From Aulostomus chinensis (taxonomy: Eukaryota > Chordata > Actinopteri > Syngnathiformes > Aulostomidae): a stretch of DNA of 64,000 nucleotides. Below are positions 37,391-49,299 of this stretch, in pieces. The notes under the pieces were generated by a model that worked only from the letters and a program-made list of their open reading frames with translations, was not told where the DNA came from and ran no database searches. Every line of letters starts with the position of its first letter. Positions within the stretch are counted from its first letter, which is position 1. A program made the position numbers and the translations under genes. Where the stretch lies: the NCBI GenBank assembly GCA_037954235.1, contig JBBMOA010000049.1:124001-188000 (forward strand), written 5' to 3'.

Positions 37391-39499
37391 GTTTTCAGTC
37401 AAGTTTCAACCTGAAAGCAAAGAAAGATGCATAAACTTGAAGTTACAGCTTGATTTCAGTGAGTTTTCATCAAAATACAGGAGTTCTGCATGAAGTGTTC
37501 ATTTTGGCCTTGTCTCGCTGAGAAAACGCTATTTGTGACCTGTAATACAAAAATGCCATAACTTTTGTTCAAAGTGAGTTTTCTGTCAAGGTTCAACCTG
37601 AAAGCATAGAAAGATGCATAAACTTGAAGTTACAGCTTGATTTCAGTGAGTTTTCATCAAAATACAGGAGTTCTGCATGAAGTGTTCATTTTGGCCTTCT
37701 CTCGCTGAGAAAACACTATTTGTGACCTGTGATACAAAAATGCCATAACTTTTGTTCAAAGTGAGTTTTCAGTCAAGTTTCAACCTGAAAACATAGAAAG
37801 ATGCATAAACTTGAAGTTACAGCTTGATTTCAGTGAGTTTTCATCAAAATACAGGAGTTCTGCATGAAGTGTTCATTTTGGCCTTCTCTCGCTGAGAAAA
37901 CACTATTTGTGACCTGTGATACAAAAATGCCATAACTTTTGTTCAAAGTGAGTTTTCAGTCAAGTTTCAACCTGAAAGCATAGAAAGATGCATAAACTTG
38001 AAGTTACAGCTTGATTTCAATGAGTTTTCATCAAAATACAGGAGTTCTGCATGAAGTGTTCATTTTGGCCTTCTCTCGCTGAGAAAACACTATTTGTGAC
38101 CTGTGATACAAAAATGCCATAACTTTTGTTCAAAGTGAGTTTTCAGTCAAGTTTCAACCTGAAAGCATAGAAAGATGCATAAAGTTGAAGTTACAGCTTG
38201 ATTTCAGTGAGTTTTCATCAAAATACAGGAGTTCTGCATGAAGTGTTCATTTTGGCCTTCTCTCGCTGAGAAAACACTATTTGTGACCTGTGATACAAAA
38301 ATGCCATAACTTTTGTTCAAAGTGAGTTTTCATTCAAGTTTCAACCTGAAAGCATAGAAAGATGCATAAACTTGAAGTTACAGCTTGATTTCAGTGAGTT
38401 TTCATCAAAATACAGGAGTTCTGCATGAAGTGTTCATTTTGGCCTTCTCTCGCTGAGAAAACACTATTTGTGACCTGTGATACAAAAATGCCATAACTTT
38501 TGTTCAAAGTGAGTTTTCATTCAAGTTTCAACCTGAAAGCATAGAAAGATGCATAAACTTGAAGTTACAGCTTGATTTCAGTGAGTTTTCATCAAAATAC
38601 AGGAGTTCTGCATGAAGTGTTCATTTTGGCCTTCTCTCGCTGAGAAAACACTATTTGTGACCTGTGATACAAAAATGCCATAACTTTTGTTCAAAGTGAG
38701 TTTTCAGTCAAGTTTCAACCTGAAAGCAAAGAAAGATGCATAAACTTGAAGTTACAGCTTGATTTCAGTGAGTTTTCATCAAAATACAGGAGTTATGCAT
38801 GAAGTGTTCATTTTGGCCTTGTCTCGCTGAGAAAACGCTATTTGTGACCTGCGACACAGAACAGCCATAACTTTTGTTCAAAGTGAGTTTTCAGTCAAGT
38901 TTCAACCTGAAAGCATAGAAAGATGCATAAACTTGAAGTTACAGCTTGATTTCAGTGAGTTTTCATCAAAATACAGGAGTTCTGCATGAAGTGTTCATTT
39001 TGGCCTTCTCTCGCTGAGAAAACACTATTTGTGACCTGTGATACAAAAATGCCATAACTTTTGTTCAAAGTGAGTTTTCAGTCAAGTTTCAACCTGAAAG
39101 CATAGAAAGATGCATAAAGTTGAAGTTACAGCTTGATTTCAGTGAGTTTTCATCAAAATACAGGAGTTCTGCATGAAGTGTTCATTTTGGCCTTCTCTCG
39201 CTGAGAAAACACTATTTGTGACCTGCGACACAGAACAGCCATAACTTTTGTTCAAAGTGAGTTTTCAGTCAAGTTTCAACCTGAAAGCATAGAAAGATGC
39301 ATAAACTTGAAGTTACAGCTTGATTTCAGTGAGTTTTCATCAAAATACAGGAGTTCTGCATGAAGTGTTCATTTTGGCCTTCTCTCGCTGAGAAAACACT
39401 ATTTGTGACCTGTGATACAAAAATGCCATAACTTTTGTTCAAAGTGAGTTTTCAGTCAAGTTTCAACCTGAAAGCATAGAAAGATGCATAAAGTTGAAG

Positions 39500-42400
39500 T
39501 TACAGCTTGATTTCAGTGAGTTTTCATCAAAATACAGGAGTTCTGCATGAAGTGTTCATTTTGGCCTTCTCTCGCTGAGAAAACACTATTTGTGACCTGT
39601 GATACAAAAATGCCATAACTTTTGTTCAAAGTGAGTTTTCAGTCAAGTTTCAACCTGAAAGCATAGAAAGATGCATAAACTTGAAGTTACAGCTTGATTT
39701 CAGTGAGTTTTCATCAAAATACAGGAGTTCTGCATGAAGTGTTCATTTTGGCCTTCTCTCGCTGAGAAAACACTATTTGTGACCTGTGATACAAAAATGC
39801 CATAACTTTTGTTCAAAGTGAGTTTTCAGTCAAGTTTCAACCTGAAAGCATCCAAAGATGCATAAACTTGAAGTTACAGCTTGATTCCAGTGAGTTTTCA
39901 TCAAAATACAGGAGTTCTGCATGAAGTGTTCATTTTGGCCTTCTCTCGCTGAGAAAACGCTATTTGTGACCTGCGACACAGAACAGCCATAACTTTTGTT
40001 CAAAGTGAGTTTTCTGTCAAGTTTCAACCTGAAAGCATAGAAAGATGCATAAACTTGAAGTTACAGCTTGATTTCAGTGAGTTTTCATCAAAATACAGGA
40101 GTTCTGCATGAAGTGTTCATTTTGGCCTTCTCTCGCTGAGAAAACACTATTTGTGACCTGTGATACAAAAATGCCATAACTTTTGTTCAAAGTGAGTTTT
40201 CAGTCAAGTTTCAACCTGAAAACATAGAAAGATGCATAAACTTGAAGTTACAGCTTGATTTCAGTGAGTTTTCATCAAAATACAGGAGTTCTGCATGAAG
40301 TGTTCATTTTGGCCTTCTCTCGCTGAGAAAACACTATTTGTGACCTGTGATACAAAAATGCCATAACTTTTGTTCAAAGTGAGTTTTCAGTCAAGTTTCA
40401 ACCTGAAAGCATAGAAAGATGCATAAAGTTGAAGTTACAGCTTGATTTCAGTGAGTTTTCATCAAAATACAGGAGTTCTGCATGAAGTGTTCATTTTGGC
40501 CTTCTCTCGCTGAGAAAACACTGTTTGTGACCTGTGATACAAAAATGCCATAACTTTTGTTCAAAGTGAGTTTTCAGTCAAGTTTCAACCTGAAAGCATA
40601 GAAAGATGCATAAACTTGAAGTTACAGCTTGATTTCAGTGAGTTTTCATCAAAATACAGGAGTTCTGCATGAAGTGTTCATTTTGGCCTTCTCTCGCTGA
40701 GAAAACACTATTTGTGACCTGTGAAACAAAAATGCCATAACTTTTGTTCAAAGTGAGTTTTCAGTCAAGTTTCAACCTGAAAGCATAGAAAGATGCATAA
40801 ACTTGAAGTTACAGCTTGATTTCAGTGAGTTTTCATCAAAATACAGGAGTTCTGCATGAAGTGTTCATTTTGGCCTTCTCTCGCTGAGAAAACACTATTT
40901 GTGACCTGTGATACAAAAATGCCATAACTTTTGTTCAAAGTGAGTTTTCAGTCAAGTTTCAACCTGAAAGCATAGAAAGATGCATAAACTTGAAGTTACA
41001 GCTTGATTTCAGTGAGTTTTCATCAAAATACAGGAGTATTCATGAAGTGTTCATTTTGGCCTTCTCTCGCTCAGAAAACACTATTTGTGACCTGTGATAC
41101 AAAAATGCCATAACTTTTGTTCAAAGTGAGTTTTCTGTCAAGTTTCAACCTGAAAGCATAGAAAGATGCATAAACTTGAAGTTACAGCTTGATTTCAGTG
41201 AGTTTTCATCAAAATACAGGAGTTCTGCATGAAGTGTTCATTTTGGCCTTCTCTCGCTGAGAAAACGCTATTTGTGACCTGCGACACAGAACAGCCATAA
41301 CTTTTGTTCAAAGTGAGTTTTCTGTCAAGTTTCAACCTGAAAGCATAGAAAGATGCACAAACTTGAAGTTACAGCTTGATTTCAGTGAGTTTTCATCAAA
41401 ATACAGGAGTTCTGCATGAAGTGTTCATTTTGGCCTTCTCTCGCTGAGAAAACACTATTTGTGACCTGTGATACAAAAATGCCATAACTTTTTTTCAAAG
41501 TGAGTTTTCAGTCAAGTTTCAACCTGAAAGCATAGAAAGATGCATAAACTTGAAGTTACAGCTTGATTTCAGTGAGTTTTCATCAAAATACAGGAGTTCT
41601 GCATGAAGTGTTCATTTTGGCCTTCTCTCGCTGAGAAAACACTATTTGTGACCTGTGATACAAAAATGCCATAACTTTTGTTCAAAGTGAGTTTTCATTC
41701 AAGTTTCAACCTGAAAGCATAGAAAGATGCATAAACTTGAAGTTACAGCTTGATTTCAGTGAGTTTTCATCAAAATACAGGAGTTCTGCATGAAGTGTTC
41801 ATTTTGGCCTTTCTCGCTGAGAAAACACTATTTGTGACCTGTGATACAAAAATGCCATAACTTTTGTTCAAAGTGAGTTTTCAGTCAAGTTTCAACCTGA
41901 AAGCATAGAAAGATGCATAAACTTGAAGTTACAGCTTGATTTCAGTGAGTTTTCATCAAAATACAGGAGTTCTGCATGAAGTGTTCATTTTGGCCTTCTC
42001 TCGCTGAGAAAACACTATTTGTGACCTGTGATACAAAAATGCCATAACTTTTGTTCAAAGTGAGTTTTCAGTCAAGTTTCAACCTGAAAGCATAGAAAGA
42101 TGCATAAACTTGAAGTTACAGCTTGATTTCAGTGAGTTTTCATCAAAATACAGGAGTTCTGCATGAAGTGTTCATTTTGGCCTTCTCTCGCTGAGAAAAC
42201 ACTATTTGTGACCTGTGATACAAAAATGCCATAACTTTTGTTCAAAGTGAGTTTTCAGTCAAGTTTCAACCTGAAAGCATAGAAAGATGCATAAACTTGA
42301 AGTTACAGCTTGATTTCAGTGAGTTTTCATCAAAATACAGGAGTTCTGCATGAAGTGTTCATTTTGGCCTTCTCTCGCTGAGAAAACACTATTTGTGACC

Positions 42401-45000
42401 TGTGATACAAAAATGCCATAACTTTTGTTCAAAGTGAGTTTTCAGTCAAGTTTCAACCTGAAAGCATAGAAAGATGCATAAACTTGAAGTTACAGCTTGA
42501 TTTCAGTGAGTTTTCATCAAAATACAGGAGTTCTGCATGAAGTGTTCATTTTGGCCTTCTCTCGCTGAGAAAACACAATTTGTAACCTGTGATACAAAAA
42601 TGCCATAACTTTTTTTCAAAGTGAGTTTTCAGTCAAGTTTCAACCTGAAAGCATAGAAAGATGCATAAATTTGAAGTTACAGCTTGATTTCAGTGAGTTT
42701 TCATCAAAATACAGGAGTTCTGCATGAAGTGTTCATTTTGGCCTTCTCTCGCTGAGAAAACACTATTTGTGACCTGTGATACAAAAATGCCATAACTTTT
42801 GTTCAAAGTGAGTTTTCAGTCAAGTTTCAACCTGAAAGCATAGAAAGATGCATAAACTTGAAGTTACAGCTTGATTTCAGTGAGTTTTCATCAAAATACA
42901 GGAGTTCTGCATGAAGTGTTCATTTTGGCCTTCTCTCGCTGAGAAAACACTATTTGTGACCTGTGATACAAAAATGCCATAACTTTTGTTCAAAGTGAGT
43001 TTTCAGTCAAGTTTCAACCTGAAAGCAAAGAAAGATGCATAAACTTGAAGTTACAGCTTGATTTCAGTGAGTTTTCATCAAAATACAGGAGTTCTGCATG
43101 AAGTGTTCATTTTGGCCTTGTCTCGCTGAGAAAACGCTATTTGTGACCTGCGACACAGAACAGCCATAACTTTTGTTCAAAGTGAGTTTTCAGTCAAGTT
43201 TCAACCTGAAAGCATAGAAAGATGCATAAACTTGAAGTTACAGCTTGATTTCAGTGAGTTTTCATCAAAATACAGGAGTTCTGCATGAAGTGTTCATTTT
43301 GGCCTTCTCTCGCTGAGAAAACACTATTTGTGACCTGTGATACAAAAATGCCATAACTTTTGTTCAAAGTGAGTTTTCAGTCAAGTTTCAACCTGAAAGC
43401 ATAGAAAGATGCATAAACTTGAAGTTACAGCTTGATTTCAGTGAGTTTTCATCAAAATACAGGAGTTCTGCATGAAGTGTTCATTTTGGCCTTCTCTCGC
43501 TGAGAAAACACTATTTGTGACCTGTGATACAAAAATGCCATAACTTTTGTTCAAAGTGAGTTTTCAGTCAAGTTTCAACCTGAAAGCATCCAAAGATGCA
43601 TAAACTTGAAGTTACAGCTTGATTCCAGTGAGTTTTCATCAAAATACAGGAGTTCTGCATGAAGTGTTCATTTTGGCCTTCTCTCGCTGAGAAAACGCTA
43701 TTTGTGACCTGCGACACAGAACAGCCATAACTTTTGTTCAAAGTGAGTTTTCTGTCAAGTTTCAACCTGAAAGCATAGAAAGATGCATAAACTTGAAGTT
43801 ACAGCTTGATTTCAGTGAGTTTTCATCAAAATACAGGAGTTCTGCATGAAGTGTTCATTTTGGCCTTCTCTCGCTGAGAAAACACTATTTGTGACCTGTG
43901 ATACAAAAATGCCATAACTTTTGTTCAAAGTGAGTTTTCAGTCAAGTTTCAACCTGAAAACATAGAAAGATGCATAAACTTGAAGTTACAGCTTGATTTC
44001 AGTGAGTTTTCATCAAAATACAGGAGTTCTGCATGAAGTGTTCATTTTGGCCTTCTCTCGCTGAGAAAACACTATTTGTGACCTGTGATACAAAAATGCC
44101 ATAACTTTTGTTCAAAGTGAGTTTTCAGTCAAGTTTCAACCTGAAAGCATAGAAAGATGCATAAAGTTGAAGTTACAGCTTGATTTCAGTGAGTTTTCAT
44201 CAAAATACAGGAGTTCTGCATGAAGTGTTCATTTTGGCCTTCTCTCGCTGAGAAAACACTGTTTGTGACCTGTGATACAAAAATGCCATAACTTTTGTTC
44301 AAAGTGAGTTTTCAGTCAAGTTTCAACCTGAAAGCATAGAAAGATGCATAAACTTGAAGTTACAGCTTGATTTCAGTGAGTTTTCATCAAAATACAGGAG
44401 TTCTGCATGAAGTGTTCATTTTGGCCTTCTCTCGCTGAGAAAACACTATTTGTGACCTGTGAAACAAAAATGCCATAACTTTTGTTCAAAGTGAGTTTTC
44501 AGTCAAGTTTCAACCTGAAAGCATAGAAAGATGCATAAACTTGAAGTTACAGCTTGATTTCAGTGAGTTTTCATCAAAATACAGGAGTTCTGCATGAAGT
44601 GTTCATTTTGGCCTTCTCTCGCTGAGAAAACACTATTTGTGACCTGTGATACAAAAATGCCATAACTTTTGTTCAAAGTGAGTTTTCAGTCAAGTTTCAA
44701 CCTGAAAGCATAGAAAGATGCATAAACTTGAAGTTACAGCTTGATTTCAGTGAGTTTTCATCAAAATACAGGAGTATTCATGAAGTGTTCATTTTGGCCT
44801 TCTCTCGCTCAGAAAACACTATTTGTGACCTGTGATACAAAAATGCCATAACTTTTGTTCAAAGTGAGTTTTCTGTCAAGTTTCAACCTGAAAGCATAGA
44901 AAGATGCATAAACTTGAAGTTACAGCTTGATTTCAGTGAGTTTTCATCAAAATACAGGAGTTCTGCATGAAGTGTTCATTTTGGCCTTCTCTCGCTGAGA
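39500..45000 (+). repeat. 20-unit displaced duplication (39.5-41.2 and 43.3-45.0 kb)
   Basis: GCATCCAAAG (about 39850 and 43588), GATTCCAG, B1 (39974 and 43712), CACTGTTTG (about 40522 and 44260), TGTGAAAC, and the AGTATTCAT deletion unit with GCTCAG (about 41036 and 44773) recur at 3738 bp. That is 20 units minus two 1-bp deletions. Left matching begins between 39493 and 39850. It ends before 41282, where copy 1 has a B unit and copy 2 has type A. The two identical 65-codon open frames (39830-40027 and 43568-43765, minus strand) are by-products of this duplication, not genes. Confidence 0.87.
41030..41075 (+). repeat. AGTATTCAT / GCTCAG variant unit (5 copies)
   Basis: AGTATTCATG replaces AGTTCTGCATG (net -1 base) and, about 30 bases on, CTCGCTCAG replaces CTCGCTGAG. 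The pair occurs at about 41036, 44773, 53936, 57487 and 63655, always followed by CTGTC in the same unit junction. All are in the right third of the window. The copies are carried by the 20-, 19- and 52-unit duplications described separately, so one founding unit explains them. Confidence 0.85.
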
Positions 45001-45099
45001 AAACACTATTTGTGACCTGTGATACAAAAATGCCATAACTTTTGTTCAAAGTGAGTTTTCAGTCAAGTTTCAACGTGAAAACATAGAAAGATGCATAAA

Positions 45100-48000
45100 C
45101 TTGAAGTTACAGCTTGATTTCAGTGAGTTTTCATCAAAATACAGGAGTTCTGCATGAAGTGTTCATTTTGGCCTTCTCTCGCTGAGAAAACACTATTTGT
45201 GACCTGTGATACAAAAATGCCATAACTTTTGTTCAAAGTGAGTTTTCAGTCAAGTTTCAACCTGAAAGCATAGAAAGATGCATAAACTTGAAGTTACAGC
45301 TTGATTTCAATGAGTTTTCATCAAAATACAGGAGTTCTGCATGAAGTGTTCATTTTGGCCTTCTCTCCCTGAGAAAACACTATTTGTGACCTGTGATACA
45401 AAAATGCCATAACTTTTTTTCAAAGTGAGTTTTCAGTCAAGTTTCAACCTGAAAGCATAGAAAGATGCATAAACTTGAAGTTACAGCTTGATTTCAGTGA
45501 GTTTTCATCAAAATACAGGAGTTCTGCATGAAGTGTTCATTTTGGCCTTCTCTCGCTGAGAAAACACTATTTGTGACCTGTGATACAAAAATGCCATAAA
45601 TTTTGTTCAAAGTGAGTTTTCAGTCAAGTTTCAACCTGAAAGCATAGAAAGATGCATAAACTTGAAGTTACAGCTTGATTTCAGTGAGTTTTCATCAAAA
45701 TACAGGAGTTCTGCATGAAGTGTTCATTTTGGCCTTCTCTCGCTGAGAAAACGCTATTTGTGACCTGCGACACAGAACAGCCATAACTTTTGTTCAAAGT
45801 GAGTTTTCTGTCAAGTTTCAACCTGAAAGCATAGAAAGATGCACAAACTTGAAGTTACAGCTTGATTTCAGTGAGTTTTCATCAAAATACAGGAGTTCTG
45901 CATGAAGTGTTCATTTTGGCCTTCTCTCGCTGAGAAAACACTATTTGTGACCTGTGATACAAAAATGCCATAACTTTTTTTCAAAGTGAGTTTTCAGTCA
46001 AGTTTCAACCTGAAAGCATAGAAAGATGCATAAACTTGAAGTTACAGCTTGATTTCAGTGAGTTTTCATCAAAATACAGGAGTTCTGCATGAAGTGTTCA
46101 TTTTGGCCTTCTCTCGCTGAGAAAACACTATTTGTGACCTGTGATACAAAAATGCCATAACTTTTGTTCAAAGTGAGTTTTCATTCAAGTTTCAACCTGA
46201 AAGCATAGAAAGATGCATAAACTTGAAGTTACAGCTTGATTTCAGTGAGTTTTCATCAAAATACAGGAGTTCTGCATGAAGTGTTCATTTTGGCCTTTCT
46301 CGCTGAGAAAACACTATTTGTGACCTGTGATACAAAAATGCCATAACTTTTGTTCAAAGTGAGTTTTCAGTCAAGTTTCAACCTGAAAGCATAGAAAGAT
46401 GCATAAACTTGAAGTTACAGCTTGATTTCAGTGAGTTTTCATCAAAATACAGGAGTTCTGCATGAAGTGTTCATTTTGGCCTTCTCTCGCTGAGAAAACA
46501 CTATTTGTGACCTGTGATACAAAAATGCCATAACTTTTGTTCAAAGTGAGTTTTCAGTCAAGTTTCAACCTGAAAGCATAGAAAGATGCATAAACTTGAA
46601 GTTACAGCTTGATTTCAGTGAGTTTTCATCAAAATACAGGAGTTCTGCATGAAGTGTTCATTTTGGCCTTCTCTCGCTGAGAAAACACTATTTGTGACCT
46701 GTGATACAAAAATGCCATAACTTTTGTTCAAAGTGAGTTTTCAGTCAAGTTTCAACCTGAAAGCATAGAAAGATGCATAAACTTGAAGTTACAGCTTGAT
46801 TTCAGTGAGTTTTCATCAAAATACAGGAGTTCTGCATGAAGTGTTCATTTTGGCCTTCTCTCGCTGAGAAAACACTATTTGTGACCTGTGATACAAAAAT
46901 GCCATAACTTTTGTTCAAAGTGAGTTTTCAGTCAAGTTTCAACCTGAAAGCATAGAAAGATGCATAAACTTGAAGTTACAGCTTGATTTCAGTGAGTTTT
47001 CATCAAAATACAGGAGTTCTGCATGAAGTGTTCATTTTGGCCTTCTCTCGCTGAGAAAACACTATTTGTGACCTGTGATACAAAAATGCCATAACTTTTG
47101 TTCAAAGTGAGTTTTCAGTCAAGTTTCAACCTGAAAGCATAGAAAGATGCATAAACTTGAAGTTACAGCTTGATTTCAATGAGTTTTCATCAAAATACAG
47201 GAGTTCTGCATGAAGTGTTCATTTTGGCCTTCTCTCCCTGAGAAAACACTATTTGTGACCTGTGATACAAAAATGCCATAACTTTTTTTCAAAGTGAGTT
47301 TTCAGTCAAGTTTCAACCTGAAAGCATAGAAAGATGCATAAACTTGAAGTTACAGCTTTATTTCAGTGAGTTTTCATCAAAATACAGGAGTTCTGCATGA
47401 AGTGTTCATTTTGGCCTTCTCTCGCTGAGAAAACACTATTTGTGACCTGTGATACAAAAATGCCATAAATTTTGTTCAAAGTGAGTTTTCAGTCAAGTTT
47501 CAACCTGAAAGCATAGAAAGATGCATAAACTTGAAGTTACAGCTTGATTTCAGTGAGTTTTCATCAAAATACAGGAGTTCTGCATGAAGTGTTCATTTTG
47601 GCCTTCTCTCGCTGAGAAAACGCTATTTGTGACCTGCGACACAGAACAGCCATAACTTTTGTTCAAAGTGAGTTTTCTGTCAAGTTTCAACCTGAAAGCA
47701 TAGAAAGATGCACAAACTTGAAGTTACAGCTTGATTTCAGTGAGTTTTCATCAAAATACAGGAGTTCTGCATGAAGTGTTCATTTTGGCCTTCTCTCGCT
47801 GAGAAAACACTATTTGTGACCTGTGATACAAAAATGCCATAACTTTTTTTCAAAGTGAGTTTTCAGTCAAGTTTCAACCTGAAAGCATAGAAAGATGCAT
47901 AAACTTGAAGTTACAGCTTGATTTCAGTGAGTTTTCATCAAAATACAGGAGTTCTGCATGAAGTGTTCATTTTGGCCTTCTCTCGCTGAGAAAACACTAT

Positions 48001-49030
48001 TTGTGACCTGTGATACAAAAATGCCATAACTTTTGTTCAAAGTGAGTTTTCATTCAAGTTTCAACCTGAAAGCATAGAAAGATGCATAAACTTGAAGTTA
48101 CAGCTTGATTTCAGTGAGTTTTCATCAAAATACAGGAGTTCTGCATGAAGTGTTCATTTTGGCCTTTCTCGCTGAGAAAACACTATTTGTGACCTGTGAT
48201 ACAAAAATGCCATAACTTTTGTTCAAAGTGAGTTTTCAGTCAAGTTTCAACCTGAAAGCATAGAAAGATGCATAAACTTGAAGTTACAGCTTGATTTCAG
48301 TGAGTTTTCATCAAAATACAGGAGTTCTGCATGAAGTGTTCATTTTGGCCTTCTCTCGCTGAGAAAACACTATTTGTGACCTGTGATACAAAAATGCCAT
48401 AACTTTTGTTCAAAGTGAGTTTTCAGTCAAGTTTCAACCTGAAAGCATAGAAAGATGCATAAACTTGAAGTTACAGCTTGATTTCAGTGAGTTTTCATCA
48501 AAATACAGGAGTTCTGCATGAAGTGTTCATTTTGGCCTTCTCTCGCTGAGAAAACACTATTTGTGACCTGTGATACAAAAATGCCATAACTTTTGTTCAA
48601 AGTGAGTTTTCAGTCAAGTTTCAACCTGAAAGCATAGAAAGATGCATAAACTTGAAGTTACAGCTTGATTTCAGTGAGTTTTCATCAAAATACAGGAGTT
48701 CTGCATGAAGTGTTCATTTTGGCCTTCTCTCGCTGAGAAAACACTATTTGTGACCTGTGATACAAAAATGCCATAACTTTTGTTCAAAGTGAGTTTTCAG
48801 TCAAGTTTCAACCTGAAAGCATAGAAAGATGCATAAACTTGAAGTTACAGCTTGATTTCAGTGAGTTTTCATCAAAATACAGGAGTTCTGCATGAAGTGT
48901 TCATTTTGGCCTTCTCTCGCTGAGAAAACACTATTTGTGACCTGTGATACAAAAATGCCATAACTTTTGTTCAAAGTGAGTTTTCAGTCAAGTTTCAACC
49001 TGAAAGCATAGAAAGATGCATAAACTTGAA
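45100..49030 (+). repeat. 10-monomer tandem duplication, second example
   Basis: TTGATTTCAATG (45301 and 47170), CTCCCTGAG (about 45366 and 47235), CCATAAATTTTG (about 45597 and 47466), B1 (45768 and 47637), a seven-T run, CATTCAAG and the 1-bp deletion GGCCTTTCTCG (46292 and 48161) recur at 1869 bp. That is 10 units less the deletion. A third partial copy of the right part lies upstream at 41.28-41.9 kb (GGCCTTTCTCG at 41806, 24 units away, less two 1-bp deletions). TTTATTTC near 47356 is private to the second copy. Confidence 0.88.
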
Positions 49031-49299
49031 GTTACAGCTTGATTTCAGTGAGTTTTCATCAAAATACAGGAGTTCTGCATGAAGTGTTCATTTTGGCCTT
49101 CTCTCGCTGAGAAAACACTATTTGTGACCTGTGATACAAAAATGCCATAACTTTTGTTCAAAGTGAGTTTTCTGTCAAGTTTCAACCTGAAAGCATAGAA
49201 AGATGCATAAACTTGAAGTTACAGCTTGATTTCAGTGAGTTTTCATCAAAATACAGGAGTTCTGCATGAAGTGTTCATTTTGGCCTTCTCTCGCTGAGA

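Noticed and set aside
39830..40027. 65-codon open frame on the minus strand
   Set aside because: It starts at TTG, lies wholly inside ordinary satellite units, and its open length comes from two substitutions. An identical copy at 43568-43765 is explained by a 20-unit duplication. No codon or domain signal.
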